Of a stretch of DNA of 37,066 nt, positions 14,766 through 21,981 are shown piece after piece. The position numbers and the translations under genes were made by a program. The DNA is from H17-190 sp034435615 (GTDB lineage Bacteria > Chloroflexota > Dehalococcoidia > SM23-28-2 > HRBIN24). The stretch lies in the NCBI GenBank assembly GCA_034435615.1, contig DAOTWZ010000041.1, positions 1 through 37,066 of the forward strand, given 5' to 3'. Each line of letters opens with the position of its first letter. The first letter of the stretch is position 1. The notes under the pieces were generated by a model. That model saw nothing but the letters and a program-made list of their open reading frames with translations, searched no databases and was not told the origin of the DNA.

Positions 14766-15791
14766 CTAGAGCCCCTCCAGGAAGTGGAGCAGCTCCCACT
14801 CCGTCTCCGCCACCCGTCGGCCGGTGAGACCGATGTAGAGGTCCGGGTCCCGCTCGGCGAAGCGGCGGGCCTGCATGACGCAGAGGACGGCCCAGCGCAC
14901 GTTGCCGAAGGCCTCCCAGAAGCGCCAGGCGGCCTCGTCCACCGGGGGGCCGCCAGCGGCCTCGTAGGCCTCCCGCAGCTCCTCCCGGGTGCCCAGGCCG
15001 GCGGCCGGGAGGTGGTCGTTCCCGAAGCGCCAGGAGCGGATGCAGGCCCAGGCCAGGTCTTCCACGGGGTCGCCGATGTGGGCCAGCTCCCAGTCCAGGA
15101 CGGCGCGCAGCCCCTCCGGCCCCACGACCAGGTTCCCCATCCGGTAATCGCCGTGGACGAGGGTGAGCGGCCCCTGACGCGGCAGGTGCTGTCGTAGCCA
15201 GCGGAGGGCCAGCTCCAGGACGGGCTGGGGGTCCAGGGCCACCAGGCGGTAGAGCTCCTCCCAGCGCTCTATCTGGTGCAGCGCCGGGTGGCAGCCCGGC
15301 GGGGGAGAGGGAAGGGCCTGCAGCCCGTGCTTCTCTACAGGTATGCGGTGGATGCGGGCCAGGGCCTCCCCCAGCTGGCGAGCGAGGCGGCGGCGGGCCT
15401 CGGCGTAGGCGTCGTCCCGCAGTATGCGGCGGGGTATCGTCTCCCCGGGGACGCGATCCATGACCAGCATCGTCACCTGGGGCGCCTGTGAGGGATCCGG
15501 CAGGAGGGGATAGACCCGGGGCACCGGCACACCCTCCAGATAGGCGGCGCGCAGCACCAGGTACTCCATCTCCAGGCTGTTGAAGCCAGGCCCCACCGCC
15601 GAGGCGGCGCTACGGTAGACCAGGGGCAGGAGCTGTCCGCCGCCCTCGCCGTCCCGGAGGCGAGCATCGAAGGCCCAGCTCTCCCGGCTGGCGCCGCCGG
15701 AGAGGAGGCGCAGCCCCTCTATCTCCACAGACCAGCCGCACCAGCGGCCCAGAAAGCGCCGCAGCTCCTCCTGCAGCCCCTCCGGTGCCAT
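14766..15791 (-). CDS. phosphotransferase family protein (APH/choline kinase-like)
   Basis: Kinase-fold phosphotransferase of 341 residues, of the group related to aminoglycoside phosphotransferases and the ACAD10/11 N-terminal kinase domain. The N-lobe has LLSGGASRESWAF (28-40). The catalytic loop is HGDYRMGN (213-220) and the metal-binding DWELAHIGDP starts at Asp233. It lies five bases after the DHSWGPR-motif gene in a two-gene operon. ACAD10/11-type kinases phosphorylate 4-hydroxyacyl-CoAs for beta-oxidation; that role would suit the acyl-CoA gene island but is inference. Antibiotic resistance is unlikely in this context. No strong ribosome binding site precedes ATG 15789-15791, consistent with translational coupling. 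Confidence 0.87.
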   Translation of the reverse strand: MAPEGLQEELRRFLGRWCGWSVEIEGLRLLSGGASRESWAFDARLRDGEGGGQLLPLVYRSAASAVGPGFNSLEMEYLVLRAAYLEGVPVPRVYPLLPDPSQAPQVTMLVMDRVPGETIPRRILRDDAYAEARRRLARQLGEALARIHRIPVEKHGLQALPSPPPGCHPALHQIERWEELYRLVALDPQPVLELALRWLRQHLPRQGPLTLVHGDYRMGNLVVGPEGLRAVLDWELAHIGDPVEDLAWACIRSWRFGNDHLPAAGLGTREELREAYEAAGGPPVDEAAWRFWEAFGNVRWAVLCVMQARRFAERDPDLYIGLTGRRVAETEWELLHFLEGL

Positions 15792-15796
15792 GGACG

Positions 15797-16771
15797 TCAG
15801 CGCACCTGCTCCAGATACTCGGAGATGCCGAGGCCGGCCAGGCCGTTGCAGAGGTACTCCGTCATCGCCTCGCCGATGCTGGTGACGTGGCCGGCCCGGC
15901 GGTTGCGCAGGGGGAGGAGGCTCCTGACCCGTCCCTGGACCTCCAGCCGCTCGCCGCTCTCTAGGGTGGCCCGTATGGCGAAGGAGTGCTGGTAGGGAGT
16001 GCCGGGCCGCAGCTCCTCGCTGAACTCCAGCTCCGCCGCCCGCTCCAGCCGCTCTGGCCCCCGGGCGACGACCATCTCCTGGGCGACGCTCCCGTCCGGC
16101 AGGTAGATGATCCAGGCCCGGATGCCCAGGTCCGGGGAGAAGGCGCAGGGGAGCCAGCGGTACCTGGGGATGGCCTGCCAGGTGCGGGGGCCCCAGGAGT
16201 GATCGCGCAGCCCCAGCGCATCCACCGAGAGCCGCTCGCCGTCTATCTCGATGCTGCCGCTGATGCGCATGTGCTGCTCGAAGTGGGCCTGACCGAGGAC
16301 GCGCTCCAGGCCCTCCGCCGGGCGCTGCCCCCCGGCGCCGAAGACGGGGCCGATGGCCTCGTGCTGGAGGTCGAGGCGCACCTGTCGGCGGGGGCCCTCC
16401 CGCAGGGTCTGGCCGGGCTGGTCGGCCATGCGCACGGGGTCAGTGAGGAGGACGGCCTCGCCCTCGTAGGTGGTGCGGTGGCGCAGGAAGGGCTCCAGCA
16501 CCTGGAAACGCATCCCGGCGGCCTCGAAGGCTTCGTTGCCCGAGATCTCGGGACGCTGGTAGCTGAAGAGGACGCTGCCATCGGGCAGATAGAGGGCGAG
16601 GGTGACCTCGGCGTAGCCCTCGTTCACCCGGTTGCCGATGCGCATCCATCCGCCCATGCCCTGGCCCTGGTCAAAGAAGTTGTAGTAGGCGCTCTCGTTG
16701 AAATCGGGCTCCGGGCCGGGGGTGTGGGTGTAGTCGTCCTGGGGGCGCAGATCGCCGAAGACGGCTACCAT
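15797..16771 (-). CDS. uncharacterised DHSWGPR-motif protein (AttH/CrtC-like fold, DUF7064/7065 type)
   Basis: A 324-residue protein without signal peptide or membrane segment, rich in predicted beta strands. The motif DHSWGPR (190-196) and the nearby WLPCAFSPDLGIRAW recall the lipocalin-like AttH/carotenoid 1,2-hydratase/tocopherol-cyclase-like proteins, now often called DUF7064/DUF7065. I recognise the motif but not a proven function. Relatives are often found with phosphotransferase and fatty-acid or steroid genes. A consensus promoter lies at 16826-16854 and AGGAGGT eight bases before ATG 16769-16771. It is first gene of a two-gene operon with the phosphotransferase. A binding or isomerising role on a hydrophobic substrate is a guess. 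Confidence 0.75.
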   Translation of the reverse strand: MVAVFGDLRPQDDYTHTPGPEPDFNESAYYNFFDQGQGMGGWMRIGNRVNEGYAEVTLALYLPDGSVLFSYQRPEISGNEAFEAAGMRFQVLEPFLRHRTTYEGEAVLLTDPVRMADQPGQTLREGPRRQVRLDLQHEAIGPVFGAGGQRPAEGLERVLGQAHFEQHMRISGSIEIDGERLSVDALGLRDHSWGPRTWQAIPRYRWLPCAFSPDLGIRAWIIYLPDGSVAQEMVVARGPERLERAAELEFSEELRPGTPYQHSFAIRATLESGERLEVQGRVRSLLPLRNRRAGHVTSIGEAMTEYLCNGLAGLGISEYLEQVR

Positions 16772-16825
16772 CTCTGCTTACCTCCTCTCTGCAGTGCTCC
16801 GCCGGCGGTCAGCGGAGGCGTTGGC

Positions 16826-16854
16826 ATTCTAGCACGGCGTCCGTTCCCTCACAA
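16826..16854 (-). promoter_or_regulatory. promoter for DHSWGPR-protein/phosphotransferase operon
   Basis: Read on the minus strand: TTGTGA (16849-16854), 17 bases, TAGAAT (16826-16831) with TGC immediately before it (extended -10). Leader of about 50 bases. Confidence 0.65.
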
Positions 16855-16874
16855 AGTGGCCACGGCCCTAGCTG

Positions 16875-16903
16875 TTGACCCTAACGTTAAGGACGGATAA
16901 GGT
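16875..16903 (+). promoter_or_regulatory. probable promoter for binding-lipoprotein gene
   Basis: TTGACC (16875-16880), 17 bases, TAAGGT (16898-16903). The spacer contains the 8-base palindrome TAACGTTA (16882-16889). The 22-base palindrome begins seven bases after the -10 box, near the expected transcription start. Confidence 0.45.
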
Positions 16904-16910
16904 GTCTACA

Positions 16911-16932
16911 GTATGCCCTGCGCAGGGCATAC
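16911..16932. promoter_or_regulatory. 22-base perfect palindrome, candidate operator or leader stem-loop
   Basis: GTATGCCCTGC followed by its exact reverse complement (GCAGGGCATAC). It sits between the presumed promoter and the ribosome binding site GGGAGGT (16952-16958). As DNA it is a classic dimeric-repressor site at about +1 to +22; as RNA it folds into a 9-bp stem with a GCGC loop. Confidence 0.7.
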
Positions 16933-16964
16933 GCAACATACCTACATATCAGGGAGGTAGCCGG

Positions 16965-18227
16965 ATGCTCTCATTCGCCAGGTCATGGCCACTGGCCCTG
17001 GTGGCGGCGGCGACGCTCCTCCTGGCGGCCTGCGGGGGCGGGGGCCAAGAGACCTCCAGCGGGACGCCTACGAAGGAGCCCATCAAGATAGGCTTCATGT
17101 ATGACGCCTCTGGCCCCGCCCAGCAGACCCTGACGCCGGCCCGGGCTGGCGCTGCCGACTATGTGGCCCTCGTCAACAAGAACGGCGGCGTGGAGGGCCA
17201 CCCCATCGAGCTGGTGGACATCGAGATGGGGTACGACGTGGCCCGCGGGGTGGACGCCTACGAACGGATGAAGCGGGAGGGGGTGGTGGCCCTCTACACC
17301 GCTGGCACCCCTGTAGGAGTAGCCATCCAGGACCGCTGCCAGCAGGACCAGATAGTCTGCGTGGCCTACGCCGCTGGCGTTGTCCAATGGAGCCAGGGGG
17401 ACCGCTTCCCCTACATGTTCATCGGCACCGCCAGCTACTGGTCGGAGACGGCGGCGGCGGTGGACTTCGCCCTCAAGCAGTGGCGGGGGACGGGCCGGCC
17501 CAAGATCGCCTTCCTGTACAGCGACAACCCGGCGGGTCGTGAGCCCCTGGACCTGATCAACGAACTGGCCCGGCGTGAGGGCTTCGAGCTGCGCACCTTC
17601 GCCCTGCCCCTGACGGCGGTGGATGCCGCCGCCCAGGCGACGGACATCGCCCAGCGCTATCGGGCGGACTGGGTCATCGCTCAGGTCTTCGCCCGTCACC
17701 CCGTCCTGGTGTGGAAGGCCTTCCGCGATGCTGGCTACCCGCTGGACCGGGTCCTCTGCCTGCACTGGTGCGTGGACGAGGACATCGTCACGGCGGTGGG
17801 CGGCTGGCAGGCCATGGAGGGCGCTCGCTTCATGGGTGTCCACCTGACGGGGACCGATTCCCAGGTCATGCGCGACATCGTGAAGATGTACGAGGAGCAG
17901 GGGAAGACCCCACCTGACTTCATGACCAGGAGCAACACCTTCTACACCCGTGGCCTCCTGATAGCGGCTTTCATGATAGAGGGCATCCGCAACGCCCTGA
18001 AGCAGGGCGGCGAGCCCGTCACGGGGGAGAAGGTGCGGCAGGGCCTGGAGGCCATCAAGGGCGACATGGCTGGCCTGGGCCTCATCAACGTCCAGATGAG
18101 CCCCACCGACCACGAGGGGAGCGGACTGGTGCGCGTCCTCCAGGTGCGCAATGGGGAGTTCGTGCCCAACACCGACTGGTACAGCGCCTACCGGGACGTC
18201 ATCCAGGAGCTGCTGCGGCAGCGCTAG
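16965..18227 (+). CDS. ABC transporter substrate-binding lipoprotein, LivJ/type 1 periplasmic-binding fold
   Basis: Extracytoplasmic solute-binding protein (420 residues) of the branched-chain amino acid/amide (HAAT) class. The signal peptide MLSFARSWPLALVAAATLLL is followed by lipobox LAAC with Cys23 as lipidation site, then a glycine/serine/threonine linker. The mature part begins IKIGFMYDASGPAQQT and has the LivJ-type features NKNGGVEGHPIELVDIEMGYD and YSDNPAGREPLDLINELARREGFE. ATG 16965 has GGGAGGT six bases upstream and excludes earlier in-frame codons. No permease or ATPase gene is in the window, so it is an orphan here or serves a distant transporter. The 22-base palindrome upstream suggests substrate-responsive regulation. 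Ligand unknown; an aromatic or short organic acid would suit the island. Confidence 0.92.
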   Translation: MLSFARSWPLALVAAATLLLAACGGGGQETSSGTPTKEPIKIGFMYDASGPAQQTLTPARAGAADYVALVNKNGGVEGHPIELVDIEMGYDVARGVDAYERMKREGVVALYTAGTPVGVAIQDRCQQDQIVCVAYAAGVVQWSQGDRFPYMFIGTASYWSETAAAVDFALKQWRGTGRPKIAFLYSDNPAGREPLDLINELARREGFELRTFALPLTAVDAAAQATDIAQRYRADWVIAQVFARHPVLVWKAFRDAGYPLDRVLCLHWCVDEDIVTAVGGWQAMEGARFMGVHLTGTDSQVMRDIVKMYEEQGKTPPDFMTRSNTFYTRGLLIAAFMIEGIRNALKQGGEPVTGEKVRQGLEAIKGDMAGLGLINVQMSPTDHEGSGLVRVLQVRNGEFVPNTDWYSAYRDVIQELLRQR

Positions 18228-18247
18228 GCGTGACCCCCTTCGTTTGC

Positions 18248-18284
18248 GACACTGGGGACGGGCCCCGCGCCCGTCCCCAGTGTC
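18248..18284. terminator. bidirectional hairpin terminator
   Basis: A perfect 15-bp stem (18248-18262 with 18270-18284; arms GACACTGGGGACGGG and its complement) around a 7-base CCCCGCG loop. It lies 20 bases after the binding-protein stop and 20 before the end of the convergent lipoprotein gene. The plus-strand tail is only moderately T-rich (TTCGTC). Confidence 0.7.
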
Positions 18285-18303
18285 TTCGTCCCCGGGAGCG
18301 GCC

Positions 18304-18654
18304 CTACTGGACTACCAGCTCCCCGGTCATGGTATTGGGGTGGACGCCCCAGGCCACGTTGACGGGGTCCACCAGACCGCCCGCCACCTGGACCATGGTG
18401 GCGTTGACCTGGCGCGGGAGCTGCCCGCCCGGGGTGGCCACCGGCCCGGGCACCGGTATGCGCCGGCTCACGTCCTCCGATGGCCGTAGCCGCTCGCCCT
18501 CTCCCCCTTCCCCGGGCGACGGTATGGGCGTGGGCTGACCGGGCGACGGTGTGGGCTGTGCGGGCGAGGGCGTTCCTGGTACGGGTGTGGGCGTCTCCTG
18601 GAGCGCGATGCGTCCGCCAGCGCCGCAGCCAGCGATGAAGGCGCCAGCCAGCAC
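18304..18654 (-). CDS. small Pro/Thr-rich putative lipoprotein, start uncertain
   Basis: From GTG 18652-18654 the frame encodes 116 residues. A short hydrophobic stretch (AGAFIAGC) with a lipobox-like Cys leads into a TPTPVPGTPSPAQPTPSPGQ linker and an 80-residue tail ending TMTGELVVQ. Pro/Thr linkers of this kind are common in surface lipoproteins of Chloroflexota. The start is unsatisfying: only nine residues precede the Cys, there is no positive N-terminus and no ribosome binding site. The frame stays open upstream back to the TGA of the IMP dehydrogenase gene. It may be 5'-truncated or frameshifted. I do not recognise the C-terminal domain. Confidence 0.5.
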   Translation of the reverse strand: MLAGAFIAGCGAGGRIALQETPTPVPGTPSPAQPTPSPGQPTPIPSPGEGGEGERLRPSEDVSRRIPVPGPVATPGGQLPRQVNATMVQVAGGLVDPVNVAWGVHPNTMTGELVVQ

Positions 18655-18765
18655 AGCGATGAAGGGCAGACCATTGGGAATGGGGGAGGGAGGGTGCCCG
18701 GACCAGAGAGGGCCGCTACTGGAGGGCGGCGTGGCCGTGCCTGGCGGGGCCAGAGGGGCCAGCGC

Positions 18766-19908
18766 TCAGCGCTTGCCGCTGTACTGCCAGACCTTGCCCT
18801 CCGTCTTGATGGAAGGCGCCACCACCAGCTCTGCGTTGTGGAACTCGGCGATGGTGCGGGCGCCGCACATACCCATGGCGGTGCGGATGGCCCCCACCAG
18901 GTTTTCCGTCCCGTCGGTGCGGGAGGTGGGCCCCAAGAGGAGACGCTCCAGGGTGGTGTCCACGCCGGTGTAGATGCGGGTGCCCCTGGGCAGCATGGCG
19001 TGGCCGGTGGACATCCCCCAGGAGTAGCCCCTGGCCGGCGCCTCCTCCGTCCGGGCGAAGACGCTGCCCAGCATCACGGCGTCGGCGCCGGCGGCTAGCG
19101 CCTTGCAGATGTCGCCACCGCTGCGCATGCCGCCGTCGGTGATGATGGGGACGTAGCGCCCTGTCTCCCGGTAGTACTGGTCGCGGGCGGCGGCGCACTC
19201 CAGGGTGGCCGTCACCTGGGGCACCCCTATGCCCAGCACCTCTCGGGAGGTGCAGCTAGCGCCCGGCCCCACGCCTACCAGCAAGGCGGAGATGCCCGTC
19301 TCCATCAGCTCCTTGGCGGCAGCGTAGGTGACGGTATTTCCCACCACTACCGGCACCCTCAGCGTCTCGATCAGCTCCTCGAAGATGAGGCCCCGCAGGG
19401 AGCGAGAGACGTGGCGGGCGGTGGTCACCGTGGACTGGACGACGAAGATATCGGCCCCCGCCTCCACCGCCAGGGGGGCGAGCCTCTTGGTGTTGGCCGG
19501 CGTGGCCGCCACGGCGCAGACGACGCCGCTCTCCTTGATGGCGCGCACCCGCTCACCCACCAGCTCTTCCTTTATAGGGGCGGAGTAGACCCTCTGGATG
19601 ACCGCCGCCGCCTCTTCCTGGGGGGCGGAGACTATCTCTTGGATGGCGGCGTAGGGGTCTTCGTAGCGGGTATAGACGCCCTCCAGGTTCAGCACCGCCA
19701 GGCCGCCCAGGCGGCCGAAGGCCACGGCGAAGTTGGGGTCCACCACAGCGTCCAGGGCCGCCGCCAGAATGGGCAGCTCGAAAGTATAACCGTCCACGGT
19801 GAAGGTGACCTCTGTCAACTCCGGGTTCACCGTCACCGTCCCGGGGACGATGGCCACCTCGTCGAAGCCATAGGCCGGCCGCAACTCCTTGAGACCGGGC
19901 GCTCTCAT
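18766..19908 (-). CDS. GuaB3 family IMP dehydrogenase-related protein
   Basis: IMP dehydrogenase/GMP reductase-type TIM barrel of 380 residues without CBS domains, as in the GuaB3 group. Landmarks are YGFDEVAIVPG (13-23), the phosphate loop GVGPGASCTSR with catalytic Cys219 and TDGGMRSGGDICKALAAGADAVMLG (about 258-282). ATG 19906-19908 is the natural family start; codons further upstream lie in the promoter leader. A strong promoter is at 19956-19984. Family members in Actinobacteria and Cyanobacteria are linked to IMP oxidation or GMP reduction, and I cannot choose between these from sequence. It stands alone among catabolic genes. Confidence 0.9.
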   Translation of the reverse strand: MRAPGLKELRPAYGFDEVAIVPGTVTVNPELTEVTFTVDGYTFELPILAAALDAVVDPNFAVAFGRLGGLAVLNLEGVYTRYEDPYAAIQEIVSAPQEEAAAVIQRVYSAPIKEELVGERVRAIKESGVVCAVAATPANTKRLAPLAVEAGADIFVVQSTVTTARHVSRSLRGLIFEELIETLRVPVVVGNTVTYAAAKELMETGISALLVGVGPGASCTSREVLGIGVPQVTATLECAAARDQYYRETGRYVPIITDGGMRSGGDICKALAAGADAVMLGSVFARTEEAPARGYSWGMSTGHAMLPRGTRIYTGVDTTLERLLLGPTSRTDGTENLVGAIRTAMGMCGARTIAEFHNAELVVAPSIKTEGKVWQYSGKR

Positions 19909-19955
19909 GAAGACTCTACCCCCTTCAGCGAAGGCCGGTGCCGCCTTTGAGCGTG

Positions 19956-19984
19956 AATATAACAAGCGGCGTCCCTTGCGTCAA
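19956..19984 (-). promoter_or_regulatory. promoter for guaB3-like gene
   Basis: Read on the minus strand: TTGACG (19979-19984), 17 bases, TATATT (19956-19961). One of the best sigma-70-type matches in the window. A GGCTTT-CGCC-AAAGCC hairpin (19995-20010) lies just upstream. Confidence 0.75.
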
Positions 19985-20046
19985 TGGAATTTCTGGCTTT
20001 CGCCAAAGCCCCTTATCCTTTTCTCGCGAACTCCGCCCTCCGAAGC

Positions 20047-20075
20047 TTGAGAAGCATCGCCGGATCTGCTATAAA
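20047..20075 (+). promoter_or_regulatory. promoter for CMD-family selenoprotein candidate
   Basis: TTGAGA (20047-20052), 17 bases, TATAAA (20070-20075) with TGC before it (extended -10). A GGCCCG/CGGGCC hairpin (20084-20089 with 20097-20102) follows in the leader and directly abuts the GGAGG ribosome binding site. Confidence 0.7.
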
Positions 20076-20116
20076 GCCCCCGAGGCCCGGGCGAAACGGG
20101 CCGGGGAGGAGAGACG

Positions 20117-20695
20117 GTGAGAGTCCGCATGCTGGAGCCCCACGAGCTGGACGAAGAGCTACAAGAGATGGTGACCAAGTGGCAGGCCGCCGGGGGAGAC
20201 CCCAACTTTATCCGCACCCTGGGCCAGCTCCCCGAGCTGCTGAAGGCCTTCGTCGCCTTCTACTCGCCCCTGGTGCGCAAGGGGCTGGTGGAGCACCGCA
20301 CCAAGGAGCTGGTGCGGCTGCGCCTGGCCGCCCTCAATGGCTGCCACTACTGAATGTCCACCCGTTACTCCCGTGGTCGACGGGAGGGCATCACCGAGGA
20401 GCTGGTGGAGGCGCTGGCCGATTACGAGAATGGCCCCTTCTCGGAGCGGGAGAAGGCGGCCCTGCGCTACGCCGACCAGATGTACCTGGACCATCATGAC
20501 CACCAACGGATGGACGCCCTGTTCGAGGGGCTGCGCCAGCACTTCACCGAGCCGGAGATCATAGAGCTCACCTGGGCCATCTGTGAATTCATCGGCCTGG
20601 GGAAGCTGATATACGTGCTGGGCGTCCCCTATGGCGCGGAGGCGCCGGCGGGCCCGGGCGGACAGGGCCCGGCCCAGGCCTCCCTCAGGGGATGA
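20117..20695 (+). CDS. carboxymuconolactone decarboxylase (AhpD-like) family protein, probable selenoprotein with CxxU
   Basis: CMD/AhpD-fold protein, 192 residues if the in-frame TGA at 20351-20353 is read as selenocysteine. GTG 20117 has GGAGG seven bases upstream. The alignment-defining segment is HRTKELVRLRLAALNGC (60-76), then H-Y and TGA at codon 79, then MSTRYSRGRREGITEELVEAL and a normal C-terminal half with FSEREKAALRYADQM. In CMD proteins of this type the position of the TGA is the second Cys of the CxxC redox pair. A stem-loop fitting a bacterial SECIS lies at 20368-20386. With Sec the protein would be a thiol/selenol peroxidase- or disulfide-reductase-like enzyme. Alternatives are a nonsense mutation, a sequencing error or a split gene (ATG follows the TGA directly). 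It overlaps the convergent CoA-transferase gene by 11 bases. Confidence 0.78.
20351..20390 (+). promoter_or_regulatory. in-frame UGA with candidate bacterial SECIS element
   Basis: TGA 20351-20353 is followed by the stem CTCCCGT (20368-20374) and ACGGGAG (20380-20386), seven perfect pairs around the 5-base loop GGTCG. The loop starts 21 bases after the TGA, inside the 16-37 range used for bacterial SECIS elements, and begins with G-G-T-C as in E. coli fdhF. A lower helix TGTC/GGCA (20355-20358 with 20387-20390) may extend it across an internal loop. Confidence 0.7.
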
Positions 20696-21902
20696 CCCCT
20701 CTCTCCTTGAGGCCGACGATCTGGGGCCAGTCGTAGCCCAGGGAGAGGAGGACCTCCTCCGTATGCTGGCCCAGCTCTGGAGGCGGTCCCTTGGGGCCGT
20801 GCTCGGCGCCGTAGAAGTCGGCCGGGGTGGCCAGGAGGCGCAACGTACCGCCGTTCCCGCTGGGGACGTCCACGAAGGCGCCCGTCTTGTGCACCAGGGG
20901 GTCGGCCACGGCCTCGTTGGGGCTGTTCACCGGGGCCCACCACACCCCTTCGGCGTCGAAGATAGCCGCCCACTCGGCCAGCGTCTTCTGGGCGAAGGCC
21001 TTGTCCAGCTCCCGCACCAGCTCCGGGGCATGCTGGCTGCGGCCGTAGATGTCGGCGAAGCGGGAGTCCTCCAGGAGGTCCTGCCGGCCGGTGATGCGAC
21101 AGACCAGCGGCCAGTAGGGGTCGGGCTGGGCGAAGAGGAGCCAGAACCAGCGTCCATCCTTGGCCCGGTAGCAGTTGATGAGGGGGTTGCGCACATGCTC
21201 ACGGTCCACCGGCCGCACCCTGCTCCCCAGCCGGGCCGCCCGCAGAAGGTCCCAGCTCATCATGAAGGCGCCCATGCGCACCAGGGAGATGGCCAGCCGC
21301 TGCCCCTGGCCCGTCCGATGACGGGCGTAAAGGGCGGCCACGATGGCCCCCGCCGCCGCCACTCCGGTGGTGTGGTCGAACATCATGTTGGGCTCCTGGG
21401 GCGGGGGGGCGTCCGGGGAGTCGGGCGGCGTCACCATAGCGGCGGTGCCGATGCGAGCGTAGACGCCCACGTCCACCAGGGCGCGGTCGCTCTCCTCGTG
21501 GTCGGGGCCGTAGCCGGTGATCTGGCAGTAGACCAGGCGGGGATTGAGGGCGGCCACGTCATCGTAGGTGAGACGGGCCCGGCGCAGGACGCGAGGCCGG
21601 AAGTTGGTGATGAGGACGTCGGCCTCCCGCAGCAGAGCGAGGACGATCTCCCGTCCCTCCTCGGTATGGAAGTCCAGGCAGACGCTGCGCTTGCCCCGGT
21701 TGACGTGCTCGAAGAAGGGGTTCTCGCTCTCCCCTCGCTTGGTGGGGAAGGCAGAGACCAAGGCCCCCCGCAGGCCGTCCCCGGCCGGCGGCTCTATCTT
21801 GATGACCTCGGCGCCCCAGTCGGCCAGCACGGCGGCGGCCGTGGGGCCCGCTATCCAGTGGGCCAGCTCCACCACACGCGTCCCGTCCAGTAGACCAGCC
21901 AT
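20685..21902 (-). CDS. CaiB/BaiF (family III) CoA-transferase, copy 4
   Basis: Family III CoA-transferase of 405 residues from ATG 21900-21902 (MAGLLDGTRVVELAHWIAG), preceded by AGGAGG at six bases; ten more in-frame codons upstream are excluded by this site. The N-terminal AVLADWGAEVIKIEPPAGD and TNFRPRVLRRARLTYDD are present. The catalytic Asp lies in MMFDHTTGVAAAG, 21 residues before TGQG. Loop NMMFDHTTG and the PPDSPDAPPPQEP insertion distinguish it from copies 1 and 3. It is monocistronic, has its own promoter at 21938-21966 and is divergent from the P450 gene. Its acyl substrate is unknown; the neighbouring P450 could make a hydroxylated acid for it. Confidence 0.92.
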   Translation of the reverse strand: MAGLLDGTRVVELAHWIAGPTAAAVLADWGAEVIKIEPPAGDGLRGALVSAFPTKRGESENPFFEHVNRGKRSVCLDFHTEEGREIVLALLREADVLITNFRPRVLRRARLTYDDVAALNPRLVYCQITGYGPDHEESDRALVDVGVYARIGTAAMVTPPDSPDAPPPQEPNMMFDHTTGVAAAGAIVAALYARHRTGQGQRLAISLVRMGAFMMSWDLLRAARLGSRVRPVDREHVRNPLINCYRAKDGRWFWLLFAQPDPYWPLVCRITGRQDLLEDSRFADIYGRSQHAPELVRELDKAFAQKTLAEWAAIFDAEGVWWAPVNSPNEAVADPLVHKTGAFVDVPSGNGGTLRLLATPADFYGAEHGPKGPPPELGQHTEEVLLSLGYDWPQIVGLKERGVIP

Positions 21903-21937
21903 CGGTCCCCTCCTGGCTAAAGTGCCGCTCACCTGCC

Positions 21938-21966
21938 AGGATAAGGACTGACAACCTCCCCGGCAA
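21938..21966 (-). promoter_or_regulatory. promoter for CoA-transferase copy 4
   Basis: Read on the minus strand: TTGCCG (21961-21966), 17 bases, TATCCT (21938-21943). It lies back to back with the P450 promoter, 15 bases apart. Confidence 0.55.
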
Positions 21967-21981
21967 CCGGCACAGTGGGCA

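Noticed and set aside
18304..19908. Readthrough or selenocysteine at the guaB3 TGA (18766-18768), since the frame stays open into the lipoprotein
   Set aside because: GuaB3 proteins end at this point, no Cys homology exists at the position and I saw no SECIS-like hairpin fitting the spacing.
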